Assembly: GCA_020631735.1 (NCBI GenBank) | Contig: CM036191.1 | Coordinates: 44,031,309-44,095,308, forward strand | Direction of reading: 5' to 3' | DNA length: 64,000 nucleotides | Source: Saccharum officinarum | Taxonomy: Eukaryota > Streptophyta > Magnoliopsida > Poales > Poaceae | Shown: one piece after another, positions 21,288 to 31,000 of the stretch | Layout of the letters: each line of letters begins with the position of its first letter | How positions within the stretch are numbered: the first letter of the stretch is position 1 | The notes under the pieces: model-generated | Told to the model about the DNA's origin: nothing | Databases searched by the model: none | Seen by the model: the letters and a program-made list of their open reading frames with translations, nothing else | Translations under genes and position numbers: made by a program

Positions 21288-23112
21288 GTGCTGGCATCCG
21301 AAGATGACGAAGGCAACAGCAGCTTTGATCTCAACGATCCGGCAGCAGAGGATGACGACGCCGACGCCGTGTTTGATCTCGACGAGCCAGCCACCAACGA
21401 CGCCGACGACCACGCCAACCACGCCAATGACCACACCAACGACGCCGACAGTGTCGGTACGGCGTGTTGATTTTTTCGTAGCAGTTGATTTGTTTTCGGT
21501 TTCTCATATCATTGTTTCTTTTTTTTACAGTACTTGATTTGAACTTACCACTAGATGAGTTCGGTGCAGTTGATTTCGACTATGTACAAAATCTTGCTGG
21601 TAACTTTTTTTGACACAATCACATTCATTTTAGTTAAGCCACGGCTACTTTGTTGAATGCTCTTGCTGATGATGCTACGGATACTTTGTTGCTTTTTTTC
21701 TTCTACTAGATCATGCTCATGATGCTACCGTTCAACCAAATCGTCGAAGGAAGGACATGACGGACCACGTCACTAGACAAGTGTACCAAGCTTTGTTGGC
21801 TAGAAGCAAAAATGAGAAACTAGGAAAGAAGGATACAAGCATCGTTGCTGCTGAATTTGGTTTGAACATCCAGTCCGTTCAACGCCTATGGAAGAGAGGT
21901 AAAACCCATCTTACTCATAATATTCCAGTTGTGGTTGCTGATACAAAGAAGGGTAGAAGTGGACGCAAGACAGTGCCACCTAATTTGGACCTTTTGCGCA
22001 ACATCCCTCTCAAGCAAAGAATGATAATAGAAGATATGTCTAGTAAACTTGGTATGAGCAAATCTAAGATACAAAGATATTTGAAAAAAGCTTAATTAGG
22101 CGGCACTCAAGTAGCATCAAACCATATCTCACATAAGCTAACAAGAAGACTAGGTTGAAGTGGTGTGTTGATATGATTGAGCAGGGTTTGCTTGATGATC
22201 CAAGGTTTAAGGACTTTTTTGATTTTGTGTTCATTGATGAAAAATGGTTCTACCTCTCTCAAAAATCTGAAAATATTACTTGCTACCCGAAGAAGATGAA
22301 CCACACCGTACTTGTAAGAACAAGAATTACATCCCAAGGTTGATGTTCTTGTGTGTTTGTGCTCGGCCACGGTTTAGAAATGGAGAGTGTTTTTGATGGA
22401 AAAATTGGTTGTTTTCCACTTGTGACTTATTAGTAAGCTATTAGAGGAAGTCACAATGGTCTTCGTGGAGAAGAAGTAATCAAGCCAATTACTTCAATCA
22501 CAAGAGATATGATTAGGGATTTCATGATAAACAATGTGCTACCGGCCATTAGAGCCAAATGGTCTAGAGAGGATGTGAACAAGCCAATTTTCATACAACA
22601 AGACAATGCACCTTCACATTTGAAAGTGGATGATCCTATTTTTTGTGAGGCCGCCAAGCAAGAAGGTTTTGACATTCGACTCATTTGTCAACCACCCAAT
22701 TCTCCATATTTTAATATTTTAGATTTGGGTTTTTTCCTGACAATTCAAGCAATTCAATACAAGAAAGACGCCAAAATAATAAAAGATCTAGTTCCCGCTG
22801 TCCAACAAGTAAGTTGATCAATTGTTGACACATGTTTTATAGGCATTCACACAATATTGTCCATTCATTGATTCATTTCTTGAACTAATGCTTTGTAGGC
22901 ATTCTTAGAGTACTCTTCATGGAAAGCAAACAAGATTTTTTGTAACACTTCAAGGTGTTTTGAAGGAAGCAATGAAGGTGAAAGGATGCAACAAGTTCAA
23001 AATTCCTCACATGCAAAAAGATAGACTAGAGAGAGAAGGGCGGCTGCCATTGCAAATTTCTTGTGAAGCTTCCTTGCTCGCTGAATGCATTGCTAGTCTC
23101 CCTATAGCAAAT
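21288..23112 (+). pseudogene. Mariner-like transposase, DD39D type, frameshifted
   Basis: Pieces in order: an acidic N-terminal exon with FDLNDPAAEDDDADAVFDLD (about 21315-21460); short exons near 21530-21600 and 21710; an HTH region from 21757 (QVYQALLARSKNEKL, FGLNIQSVQRLWKRGK, KLGMSKSKIQRYLKK); the first catalytic Asp in FVFIDEKWFYLSQ (about 22225-22262); the second in FIQQDNAPSHLK (about 22590-22625); and a third Asp in NILDLGFF (about 22710-22740). There are 39 residues between the last two, as in plant MLEs. The animal-type SPD position reads SPY. Conserved C-terminal sequence continues to a stop near 23112. Frame changes near 22090 and 22285, and stops near 22430, break the reading, so it is probably inactive. 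Exon boundaries in the first part are inferred. Confidence 0.85.
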
Positions 23113-23184
23113 TAGAAGATGCAAGCATGTTAGTCTTTGCTGCATGCTAGTTAGAGCTTTTGTTAGCCGAATGAGACATGTACC

Positions 23185-23694
23185 TTAATGTTGTTTTTGT
23201 GCATCTTGCTTCTTTTTTGCATCTTCCAACTTCTTCATATTGTAGATTTCGTCGAACTTCATTTGAATGTGCTCAGGTACAAGTATTGTCTCATCATCCA
23301 TTTCAAGTTTCTCCACATCAGGGATGTAGAGCTCGCAATCAAACTTTTCTATCTTATCAAGCATCCAAGTTGTGAGATCGTAGTCATCATGAACAAGACG
23401 GCAACGTGCACACCTGCGAGCTTCGCGGCGAGCTTGGAAGCAGGCTTCTCCGAAGATGCCACCAGCGTGGAACATGCCGCAGCGAGCACACGGGGACTCG
23501 ACGGAGTCCGGCACGAGCTTGACGGAGTCAGACACCACGTCGACGGAGTTCGGCACCACCTCGACGGAGTCCGGTGCCATCGCATAGTCCAGCGCTCTCT
23601 CTGAGTCGAGCTCCATCTCCAAGTGCAGCGCCATCTCCGAGTCCATCGTCGAACCTTGCCGGCAACGCTGCAGGGCGGCGTCCAACAGTGTCAA
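23185..23694 (-). CDS. Unrecognised 169-aa protein with paired CxxC motifs inside the MLE
   Basis: This is an intact minus-strand frame convergent with the transposase, whose coding ends about 70 bp away. I do not recognise the family. Residues 42-66 form an acidic 7-residue repeat (DSVEVVP, NSVDVVS, DSVKLVP, DSVES). Residues 69-102 hold C69-A-R-C72, C85, C95-A-R-C98 and H102, where the CAR-C pair is duplicated (CARCGMFH, CARCRLVH), suggesting a small zinc-binding fold. The C-terminal half is charged, with ETILVPEHIQMKFDEIYN and a Lys-rich tail that could be helical. No signal peptide or membrane segment is seen. It could be an MLE accessory gene or a captured host fragment. Upstream (23700-23880) is GC-rich. 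Conservation between MLE copies would decide whether it is real. Confidence 0.5.
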   Translation of the reverse strand: MTLLDAALQRCRQGSTMDSEMALHLEMELDSERALDYAMAPDSVEVVPNSVDVVSDSVKLVPDSVESPCARCGMFHAGGIFGEACFQARREARRCARCRLVHDDYDLTTWMLDKIEKFDCELYIPDVEKLEMDDETILVPEHIQMKFDEIYNMKKLEDAKKKQDAQKQH

Positions 23695-24040
23695 GTGTCA
23701 ATGTGTTGGTCAGCGAAGCGAAGAAAGAACAGGTGGAGGAGCACTCACTTCGACCTGAGCTCCAGTCCCGCGCGGAGACGCCACTGCGCCAGTCGAACTC
23801 GAACGCGACGGCGGCGTGCGGGTGAGCGTTCTGCTGGAGAAGACGAACAGCGTGCGGCGAACGGTTAGATGGCAGCGTCGATCGGGCTGCTGAGTTAACG
23901 CGAGCGCTGCACGGGTACTACGTCAAACGAAGTGCGATTAATGCGGAGCGGCGACTGGAACGGGAGCCAAAGCGAACGAGGACAAACACGTCCAACTCGA
24001 CGGTCACCAGTCCAGAACGACTTGTTTCGAGAAAACACCT

Positions 24041-24263
24041 GGGCCTTGTTTAGATGGCCAAAAAAATGCCAAAATTTTTTGCATATTGGACGCATGCATA
24101 GAGTATTAAATGTAGGTAAAAAATAACTAATTACATAATTTGTCTGTAAATGTCAAGACGAATCTTTTGAGCCTAGTTAGTTCATGGTTAGACAAATTTT
24201 GCCAAATAACAACAAAAAATGCTACATAAATTTTTTCCCAAAAATTTTCACAACTAAACGGGC
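24041..24263. mobile_element. MITE nested in the MLE right end
   Basis: The internally duplicated right end of the MLE supplies an empty site: 24590-24615 reads AAAACGCCTACCAAGCC, whereas here AAAACACCT and CCTACCAGCC are separated by 223 bp. This gives a CCT duplication (24038-24040, 24264-24266). Ends are GGGCCTTGTTTAG and CTAAACGGGC, imperfect inverted repeats. The interior (TTGGACGCATGCATAGAGTATTAAA) relates it to the copy-A MITE at 2730. Confidence 0.82.
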
Positions 24264-26711
24264 CCTACCAGCCTAGAACGACATGAATTCTGGGTATGGA
24301 GGGAGTATGTCGCTGGAGGCTTGAAAGCTGTGGAGCCTAAAGGATGTCGTTCCGTATTTTTTTGCTCCAATCTGGACTGCTCTACCCTTCAATTATTGTG
24401 CAGGCGCCTGGGAACTAGCGGCCGCTACTCCGCTCAATTAATTCACGTCGCTTGCTGCTGAGTTAACAGGAGCGCCGCACGGGTACGTCAAACGAAGTGC
24501 GATTAATGCGGAGCGGCAACTAGAACGGGAGCCGAAGCGAACGAGGGCAAACACGTCCAACTCGACAGTCATCAGCCCAGAACGACTTGTTTCGTGAAAA
24601 CGCCTACCAAGCCTAGAACGACATGAATTCTGGGTATGGAGGGAGTACTAATAAGAAGCTATAGGAAAGAAATTAGTATCAACTGCAACTACAAATATCA
24701 AGCTCTAAATTATGCATGGCATGATGCCACCTTGAGATTGGCACCCTTACCGTGGCGCTATGTTGGCCACAAGAAAATTAGCCTTCAATGCCGATAGTCA
24801 AGGCTATAAAAAAATCTGTGATGTTACCGAGCTTTGAATTTTTGGGGAAGACAATACACAAAATGTCGAAATTGATCTTCAAGATATACTACATGGTGGA
24901 TGATTTTTGTATGAAAAGAGCGACATGTTGGACCGAAATTATTCGTTGTCTTTTATAGTGTTGTATATACAAAGAAAAAAAAACACCGCTATCAAATCGT
25001 GTCCACACACAATTAAATTTTCTGCATTTTGTCATCCTGTCATACAATGAAGTACTATAAAAGATTGTCCTTATGAAATTGATATTGCATCATCTTGACA
25101 TCTTCAAATGCTTATTTTTGTCTAGTGGACTTAAAATAATTGAATGTAAATGGATTAAGTAAATTAGGAATTATACCATCTACGTCCTCTGCCCAAAAAA
25201 GAAAGCTATTAATTATAACCTTGTCCCAATTCAAACCATATTTAAGTTTGACGAAGTTCATATAGAAGAATATAAACATTTATTGCAACAAAAAGCCATC
25301 CTATAAAAATATATATTTTATAGAACTAATGACACTTATTTGATATCATATCACGAACGCATGTACTTTTTTACGCGCACGTCCGTCCCCTGTCTGCCTC
25401 GCCCCGCCCTACATGCATACCTCGCTCCTGACTGCCTCGCCCCGCCCCGCACGCGCACCCTGGCTGTGCCAACTGCTCCGTATCCCTAACCCCGTCCTCT
25501 CTGTGTGCGGGCGGGACCCGGGAGCTCGGATGAGAACAAGCATGCCCTGTTTGCAGGAAACACAGGCGCGTCGTGGGTCCCATTTGCCAACCCCTGGCTC
25601 GCCACGCCCCTTCCCGCAACGCCTGGCCTGTGCCCCTATTACTGTCTAAACATATCTCTGAAACACGAAACACTTGCAACATGAAAATACTTGAATGCAA
25701 CATAAGTCTAAAGTAGATAGAACATTTGGAATGTACACTTACAGCATATGTGTAAAAACATATGCAACATCTAGATAAAACACTTGCAACATGAAACACT
25801 TGCTGCAACATAAAAATGAAATAGGTGAAACATTTGGAACATACTCTTGCAACATATGTGTAAAACATATGCAACATTCAGATCAAAACGCTTGCAACAT
25901 ACATCTAAAATAGACGAAACACTTTGAACAAACGTTTTTAACATGCCTCTGAAACACTTGTAGTATATGCAATATCCTGATCTACTTTTGTAACATCCAT
26001 ACGAAACACTTACAACATAAACACTTGAAACATATGTTTGCATCATGTGGTTTCTGTGCAACATCTCCTCGCTGGAGTTCATCGGTGTAGAGCTCGCCGG
26101 TGGCGTAGAGCTAGTTGCTCCGGCGAAGAAGGCCGGCAGGTCCTGTGGAGAAGGTTGCGGTGGGTCTGCACACTAGAGAAGCCTGCCGCGGGTGGGAGGC
26201 TTGGTGGAGAGGGAGGAAGACAGGTTGCCGTGCTCTGGTGCGGAGGAGATGCCAGCTGTCGAAGTGGAGGTGCGATGGAGAGGGAGGCACGGTGGAGAGG
26301 GAAGTGCGGTGGAGAGCGCCGTAGCCGAGGTGGCGCAACGGAGCATGGTCGTGGAGATCTATCCAGACACTGCGGTGAGGTGAGTTTTTATAACAGTACA
26401 TGGTGAGTGGATGAGCAGATAAGATGCGGTACGTTGTTCAATATCGGAGCTGGCTTCTTTGCCGAGCGCCCCAGGCTCTCGGCAAAGCCTCTAAGGTCCT
26501 CGGCAAAGCCTTTGCCGAGCGCAACTCTCGGCAAAGCACCCTCGGCAAAAATTCGATCGGCAAAGGCTTCTTTGCCGAGAGCCCGACGCTCGGCAAAGCG
26601 TGAAATAAAAAAATGCGAAAAAACCTGAATTTTTTTTAATCGGGGGAGGGGCCCACTGGCATTTTTTTAATCGGCAAGTCGCGGCATTTTTCGTGCAAAA
26701 TTCGCGGTTAC

Positions 26712-26778
26712 GCGGTCGGCGGGATTCGAACTCGTGACCTCTCCCTCACGCGATACCTCCTCTGCCACCTGCACTACA
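26712..26778 (-). repeat. tRNA-like (SINE-type) remnant inside the CACTA element
   Basis: On the minus strand, TGGCAGAGGAGG (near 26769-26758) resembles a Pol III A box and GAGTTCGAATCCCGCC (near 26732-26718) is a close match to a B box / T-arm, about 30 nt apart as in tRNAs. No complete cloverleaf acceptor stem is evident, so I call it tRNA-derived rather than a functional tRNA. Confidence 0.5.
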
Positions 26779-26839
26779 CACTCACATGCGTCTATACGTC
26801 GTTTCGGTTACTCAAATATTATACTAAACCAATTGAAAA

Positions 26840-27600
26840 TTGATTGTTTTAGGCCCTAAACGAATTCAAATCAAAAAGTTGTCAACTATAAAGTTTCATA
26901 ACTTTTCGAGCACTACATTTTTCATATAGAAAGTTTTTCCATCCGAGGTCTTTTGAAAAATTAAATTTTTAAATTTTGAATTTCAAATGTAGTTTTGCAT
27001 GACAAGATTAATTCAAATGAAAAAGTGGTCAACTACAATGTTTCATAACTTTTCGAGATCTACAAACTTCATTTAGGAAGTTTTTCCATCCGAGGTCTTT
27101 TGAAAAATTTGAATTTTAAAATTTTGAATTTCAAACGTAGTTTTGCATGATAAGATGAATTCAAATGAAAAAGTGGTTGACTACAATGTTTCATAACTTT
27201 TTGATATCTACAAACTTCATTTAGGAAGTTTTTCCATCCGAGGTCTTTTGAAAAATTCGTATTTTAAAATTTTAAAATTTTGAATTTCAAACGTAGATTT
27301 GCATGACTAGATGAATTCAAATTTAAAAGTGGTCAACTACAATGTTTCATAACCTTTCGAGATCTAGAAACTTCATTTAGGAAGTTTTTTCATCCGAAAT
27401 TGTGGTGCTAACATTGTTCACAAATCTTATATATCTCTCTTGTAGTTTCATGAAACTACATGAGAGACATATAGATTTTGTGAACAACGTAATTATTACT
27501 TTGTCGAATGAAGAAATGACCAATATAAAGTTTGTAGATCATGAGAAGTTATGAAACTTTGTAGTTGAAAACGTTTTTATCTGAATTCGTTTAGGGCACC
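26840..27600. repeat. ~149-bp tandem array plus inverted unit
   Basis: TTTCATAACTTTTCGAG-type unit starts occur at about 26893, 27041, 27190 and 27344. Each unit continues with TTAGGAAGTTTTTCCATCCG and GAATTTCAAACGTAG. An additional unit runs in the opposite orientation at about 27495-27600 (reverse complement of GCCCTAAACGAATTCA). Between the two orientations is the hairpin at 27416-27485, so the centre of this element is a large foldback. Confidence 0.75.
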
Positions 27601-28999
27601 AAAACGTGGTTTGAAAAATTGCTTTGCCGAATGTTTTACTTTGGCACTCGGCAAAGAAGCCTTTGCCGAGTGTTTTTTTGGCACTCGGCAAAGAAAATTC
27701 TTTGCCGAGAGCCGTTTATTGGATGCTCGGCAAAACCTTCTTTGCCGAGTGCAGAGGCTTTGCCGAGTGTTTTTTATTTGGCTCTCGGCAAAGCCTTCTT
27801 TACCGAGCGCCCGAAAAAAACGCTTGGCAAAGCCTCCGGCGCTCGGCAAAGAAGCGGATTCCGGTAGTGCTTGGGCTACGTCGTGGCCCACCATCAGCAC
27901 CGTCCGAGTCTACGGACACCCTATACCCAGCATTACCGTATGAGGTGCGTCTCCCCTGATTGGCATCCTGCGTCTCCCCTAATCGACACTAAACCAAGCA
28001 TTTGGCGTACAGAGCAATACAAACCTTTGTGTCTCGTGCTACCCCTCAAATCTACTTCACGTGATAGATTGAACTAATTGGCGCGCGATGTTATAAACAC
28101 ACCAATCGTTGGTGTTCTAGATAGGATTCTTTTCCACACAAATTCATCAGAAAAAGGATTAGATGGTTTTCTTCACTAGTGTCGTCATTTCCTGTGGTGT
28201 CGCATGGAGTCACTTGGTGCCCCACGGCATCTTGTAGTGTCGCTTGAAAACCCATGTCGTGACTCGGTGTTACATAGCATCCGTCGTTTACTAGCGATGT
28301 GACTTGGCATCTCATGACATCTATCCCTCGTTGTCCCACTGTGTAACTCAATGTCCTGTGGCATGACTTGTCATCCCTCGAGATGTCTAGGCATCATCCC
28401 ATGGCATGACTAGCTGACCCACATCGTCCCTCACCAACCCGCGGCATGACTAGGCGTCCCTCATTATATATATCCCACAACATGACTCGGCATCATGAGA
28501 AATCCTTACTGACCAGCAACATGACTAGCTAACCCGCGTTGCATCTCATGGCCTGAATCCTGAAACAGTATAACATGGCATCCCTCACTGAACCATGGCA
28601 TGACTCTCTTACTCGGTTAAGTCACTCCTTGCTAAGTCACTCTCTTACTCTCTTACTCGATTAAGTCATAGTATACCATATTATCTATTCACTGTGTAGA
28701 TCTACTCATGTGGAGTCTAACAAAATTGAATTTAGAAAGGTGCTCCTCGTGTATCTCCTTGGGGACCCCCAATTCCACCTCTAGTCACACCACAATGGGG
28801 TCCTTATGGAGTTTGGGTGTCGTATCCCTCACATGCACCTATGCAAGGCCAACAAAGAAGGAACGAGCCTGCTAGTCTAGTTCAAAAACCTTCCGTCTTT
28901 AGCCGATTGAACAATGGTCAATCGAGCTATAGCGGTATGAATCAAGGTCAGATGATTACATTCAAGACTCTGGCTTCATAAGGTTCAGAAAGGGCACCA

Positions 29000-29338
29000 A
29001 TGCGACAGGTCTACGTGCCTAAGAAGGTTGAGGCTCGTGTTATTCCTCTACCAATAGGTAGGCCTCAATCGGTCATCACAATAGGCTCTATGGAAGTTCC
29101 TGTCATTAAGCATGATGGGCCGATTATAATTGAAGAAACTCCAGCGCGAAAGCAAGATGAAGTTCCTAAAGAAGTTGCTAGAGATGACAAGAGAGAGCTC
29201 GTCGAAGGAGATCCCAAGTATCACCAACATGTGTGGTGTCCTCGTGGGTTGAATAAAACCCAACGGCGCAAGTTGGAGCGCGCTCGGCATAAGCAACAGA
29301 AGCGGGAGATGCTTGCGAAGATGGGGGTGAAGTCCTAA
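29000..29338 (+). pseudogene. Retrotransposon gag C-terminal region
   Basis: This is a 112-codon open segment with the conserved retroelement phrase DPKYHQHVWCPRGLNKTQRR and a basic tail (RRKLERARHKQQKREM). The same frame is open upstream to about 28734, with a stop at 28979. In intact grass gypsy polyproteins this region precedes the protease. Here it ends at TAA and the frame is not continuous with the protease. Confidence 0.7.
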
Positions 29339-29864
29339 ACCCCGAGCACGTCGAAAGCTCTCTGAAAGGTCAAGATGACGCCAATGCTACTGGCCAGCCG
29401 GCTAAGCCGACTCTTATGCTGAGCCAGTCGGCTAAGCCGACTGCCCCTGTTCCTGTCGGCTTGGATGTGCCAAAGTCAGCTAAGCCAACTCCCGTTGCTG
29501 ATACTATGCCAGAGGCTCCTGAATCGGCCTGGCCGACTCTAGGGTCAGCTGAGCCGACTCCTACTGTCCCGGTGGTCTCCGAGGTGTCCTATGATGATTT
29601 TGCTTCCACTGTTGCTGCTATGGTTGGCATGGAGGTACCTGAGGTTCTTATGAGTAGATGATTAACTATGAAGCTACTCCGGAAAGATGGGAGGTCAATG
29701 TAGTTGTTTTGTCCGTCGATTACTACATCATTGAAGATGATTCAGCCGCAATAGTGTTCAACTTCCCGATACAAGATGCAACATTTAAGAAGCCAGAATA
29801 ACCTGTCAATCATCTCAAGCCTTTGCATGTGAAGGACCATATCAATGGTACTTAGGTCCATAAC

Positions 29865-30290
29865 ATGTTGGTGGATAATGAGGCAATTGTGAATGTGATG
29901 CCATATGCACTTTATAAGATGCTTGGTGGCACTGATGAGGAGCTGGTGAGGACCAATATGACGATCACTAGAGTTGGACGAGGTGCTCCTATTCTAGCTA
30001 GAGGGATTGCTAATATGGAACTCACTATTGGAAGCAAGACCCTAGCCACAGCATTCTTTGTTGCAGATGTACAAGGTAGCTATAGTTTAATACTTGGGCA
30101 TGATTGGATCCATGCTAATTGTTGCATACCATCTAGTATGCATGAATTTCTTATTCAATGGGTAGATGATGCCATGGAGATTGTGTATTCAGATTCATCG
30201 GCTGAAGTAGCTATAGCCGATGCTCCCAAGCCTGGGGGCATGATGCTATTGACTGCTTTTCTGGTAGAGATCTTTCTAGCTATGAATTTA
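29865..30290 (+). pseudogene. Retropepsin-like aspartic protease domain of the gypsy fragment
   Basis: Starts with MLVDNEAIVNVMPYALYKML, the retropepsin active-site strand; the usual D-[GST]-G triad is degraded to D-N-E. It continues with ARGIANMELTIGSKTLATAF and YSLILGHDWIHANCC, the second conserved strand of grass retroelement proteases. A catalytic loop change and the later loss of frame at about 30290-30330 indicate inactivity. Confidence 0.8.
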
Positions 30291-30539
30291 TTAGTGTTAC
30301 TAGGCAAGGTGGTTTTATTCCTGTATCTTTGAAGCTGATTGATAATCGGCTCAATATCATCATGTAATTGTTTATTAATGGATACAAATATTGAATGGTT
30401 AAAACATCGTGTTGATCAGTATCGGGCTAATAAGACCAATGCTTGTGAAGCAATTGATGATTTTGATGAGCTCAATAAGTTGGGCCAAGGATTTACGTCG
30501 GCTGACCCTTTGGAGCAGGTTGATATTGGGGATGACTTT

Positions 30540-31000
30540 GTGCCCTGACCGACGTTTATTAATCAAAACTTGGAAGCCGATTACAAATTTGAGCTAATCG
30601 CGCTTCTCAAGGAATATATTGATTGTTTTGCATGGAATTATATAGAGATGCATGGGCTGAGCCGAGAGCTTGTAGAGCATCGGCTCCCCATCAAGGATGG
30701 ATTCAAGCCATATAAGCAACACCCCTGCCAATTTAATTCTATAATTTATGATCGGCTCAAAGAAGAGATTAATCGGCTCTTGCAAGCGGGGTTCATTCAG
30801 CCATGCTGGTATGCGGAGTGGGTCTCTAATATTGTGCCTGTTGAGAAGAAAGATTCTGAGAAGATCAGAGTTTGCATTGATTTTAGAGATCTGAATAGAG
30901 CTACTCCAAAAGATGAATATCCAATGCCTATAGCCGATATGCTTATCAATGATGCTTCAGGACACCGGGTTATTAGCTTTCTTTACAACTATATTAGCTT
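30540..31000 (+). pseudogene. N-terminal portion of reverse transcriptase, gypsy fragment
   Basis: LEADYKFELIALLKEYIDCFAW is the connection to RT; EINRLLQAGFIQPCWYAEWVSN and IRVCIDFRDLNRATPKDEYPMP are RT blocks upstream of the catalytic motif. The reading departs from the family right after ASGHRVISF (about 30985), before the F/YxDD motif, so the catalytic core, RNase H and integrase are absent. Confidence 0.85.

Larger units (their letters stand above)
20770..24645 (+). mobile_element. Plant mariner-like element (MLE), 3.9 kb
   Basis: The tips CTCCCTCCATACCCA (20770) and its complement TGGGTATGGAGGGAG (ending 24645) are perfect over 15 bp, with weaker similarity inward (GTCGTTTAGGAC / GTCGTTCTAGGC). 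TA occurs at 20768-20769 and 24646-24647, and copy A has a single TA in the uninterrupted GAGTATATATACTAATAAG site at about 4675. Insertion, duplication and empty site are therefore all visible. It encodes a DD39D-type transposase (decayed) on the plus strand and a second ORF on the minus strand. A MITE is nested at 24041-24263. The right terminal ~200 bp is present twice, so there is a second internal right tip ending at 24305. Confidence 0.95.
26439..27869. mobile_element. Non-autonomous CACTA element, 1.4 kb, copy B only
   Basis: Right tip CCGGTAGTG (ending 27869) is a clean CACTACCGG terminus; the left tip is mutated (CAATATCGGAGC). Copy A is uninterrupted here (ACGTTGTTGGGCTACG at about 6451). 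The flanks are GTT (26436-26438) and CTT (27870-27872), a 3-bp duplication with one substitution. Both ends carry CTTTGCCGAG / CTCGGCAAAG arrays (26455-26600 and 27620-27855). It has no transposase. The middle holds a tRNA-like segment (26712-26778), a ~149-bp tandem array and a hairpin. Confidence 0.9.
18389..28733. repeat. Segmental repeat, copy B
   Basis: Aligns end to end with copy A (2071-7319) but carries two large insertions A lacks: the mariner-like element at 20770-24645 and the CACTA element at 26439-27869. Subtracting both with their duplications leaves about 5.0 kb, the same as A without its MITE. The degenerate AACACTTGCAACAT array is at 25655-26040 and the GGCATGACT-type array at 28160-28625. 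Right of 28733 the sequence changes abruptly to retrotransposon. No host gene is recognised in the shared part. Confidence 0.92.
28734..30990 (+). mobile_element. Ty3/gypsy retrotransposon fragment (gag/protease/partial RT)
   Basis: Starting abruptly at the end of copy B, the plus strand shows decayed gag-pol in order: a Pro/Gln-rich gag region (to 28980), a KYHQHVWCPRGLNKTQ region (29215-29270) typical of grass gypsy gag/pol, an Ala/Pro-rich linker with AKPT repeats (29390-29560), a retropepsin-like domain and the first part of reverse transcriptase. No LTRs, PBS or integrase are found; the right side ends inside RT at about 30985. Stops at several points show it is dead. Confidence 0.85.
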
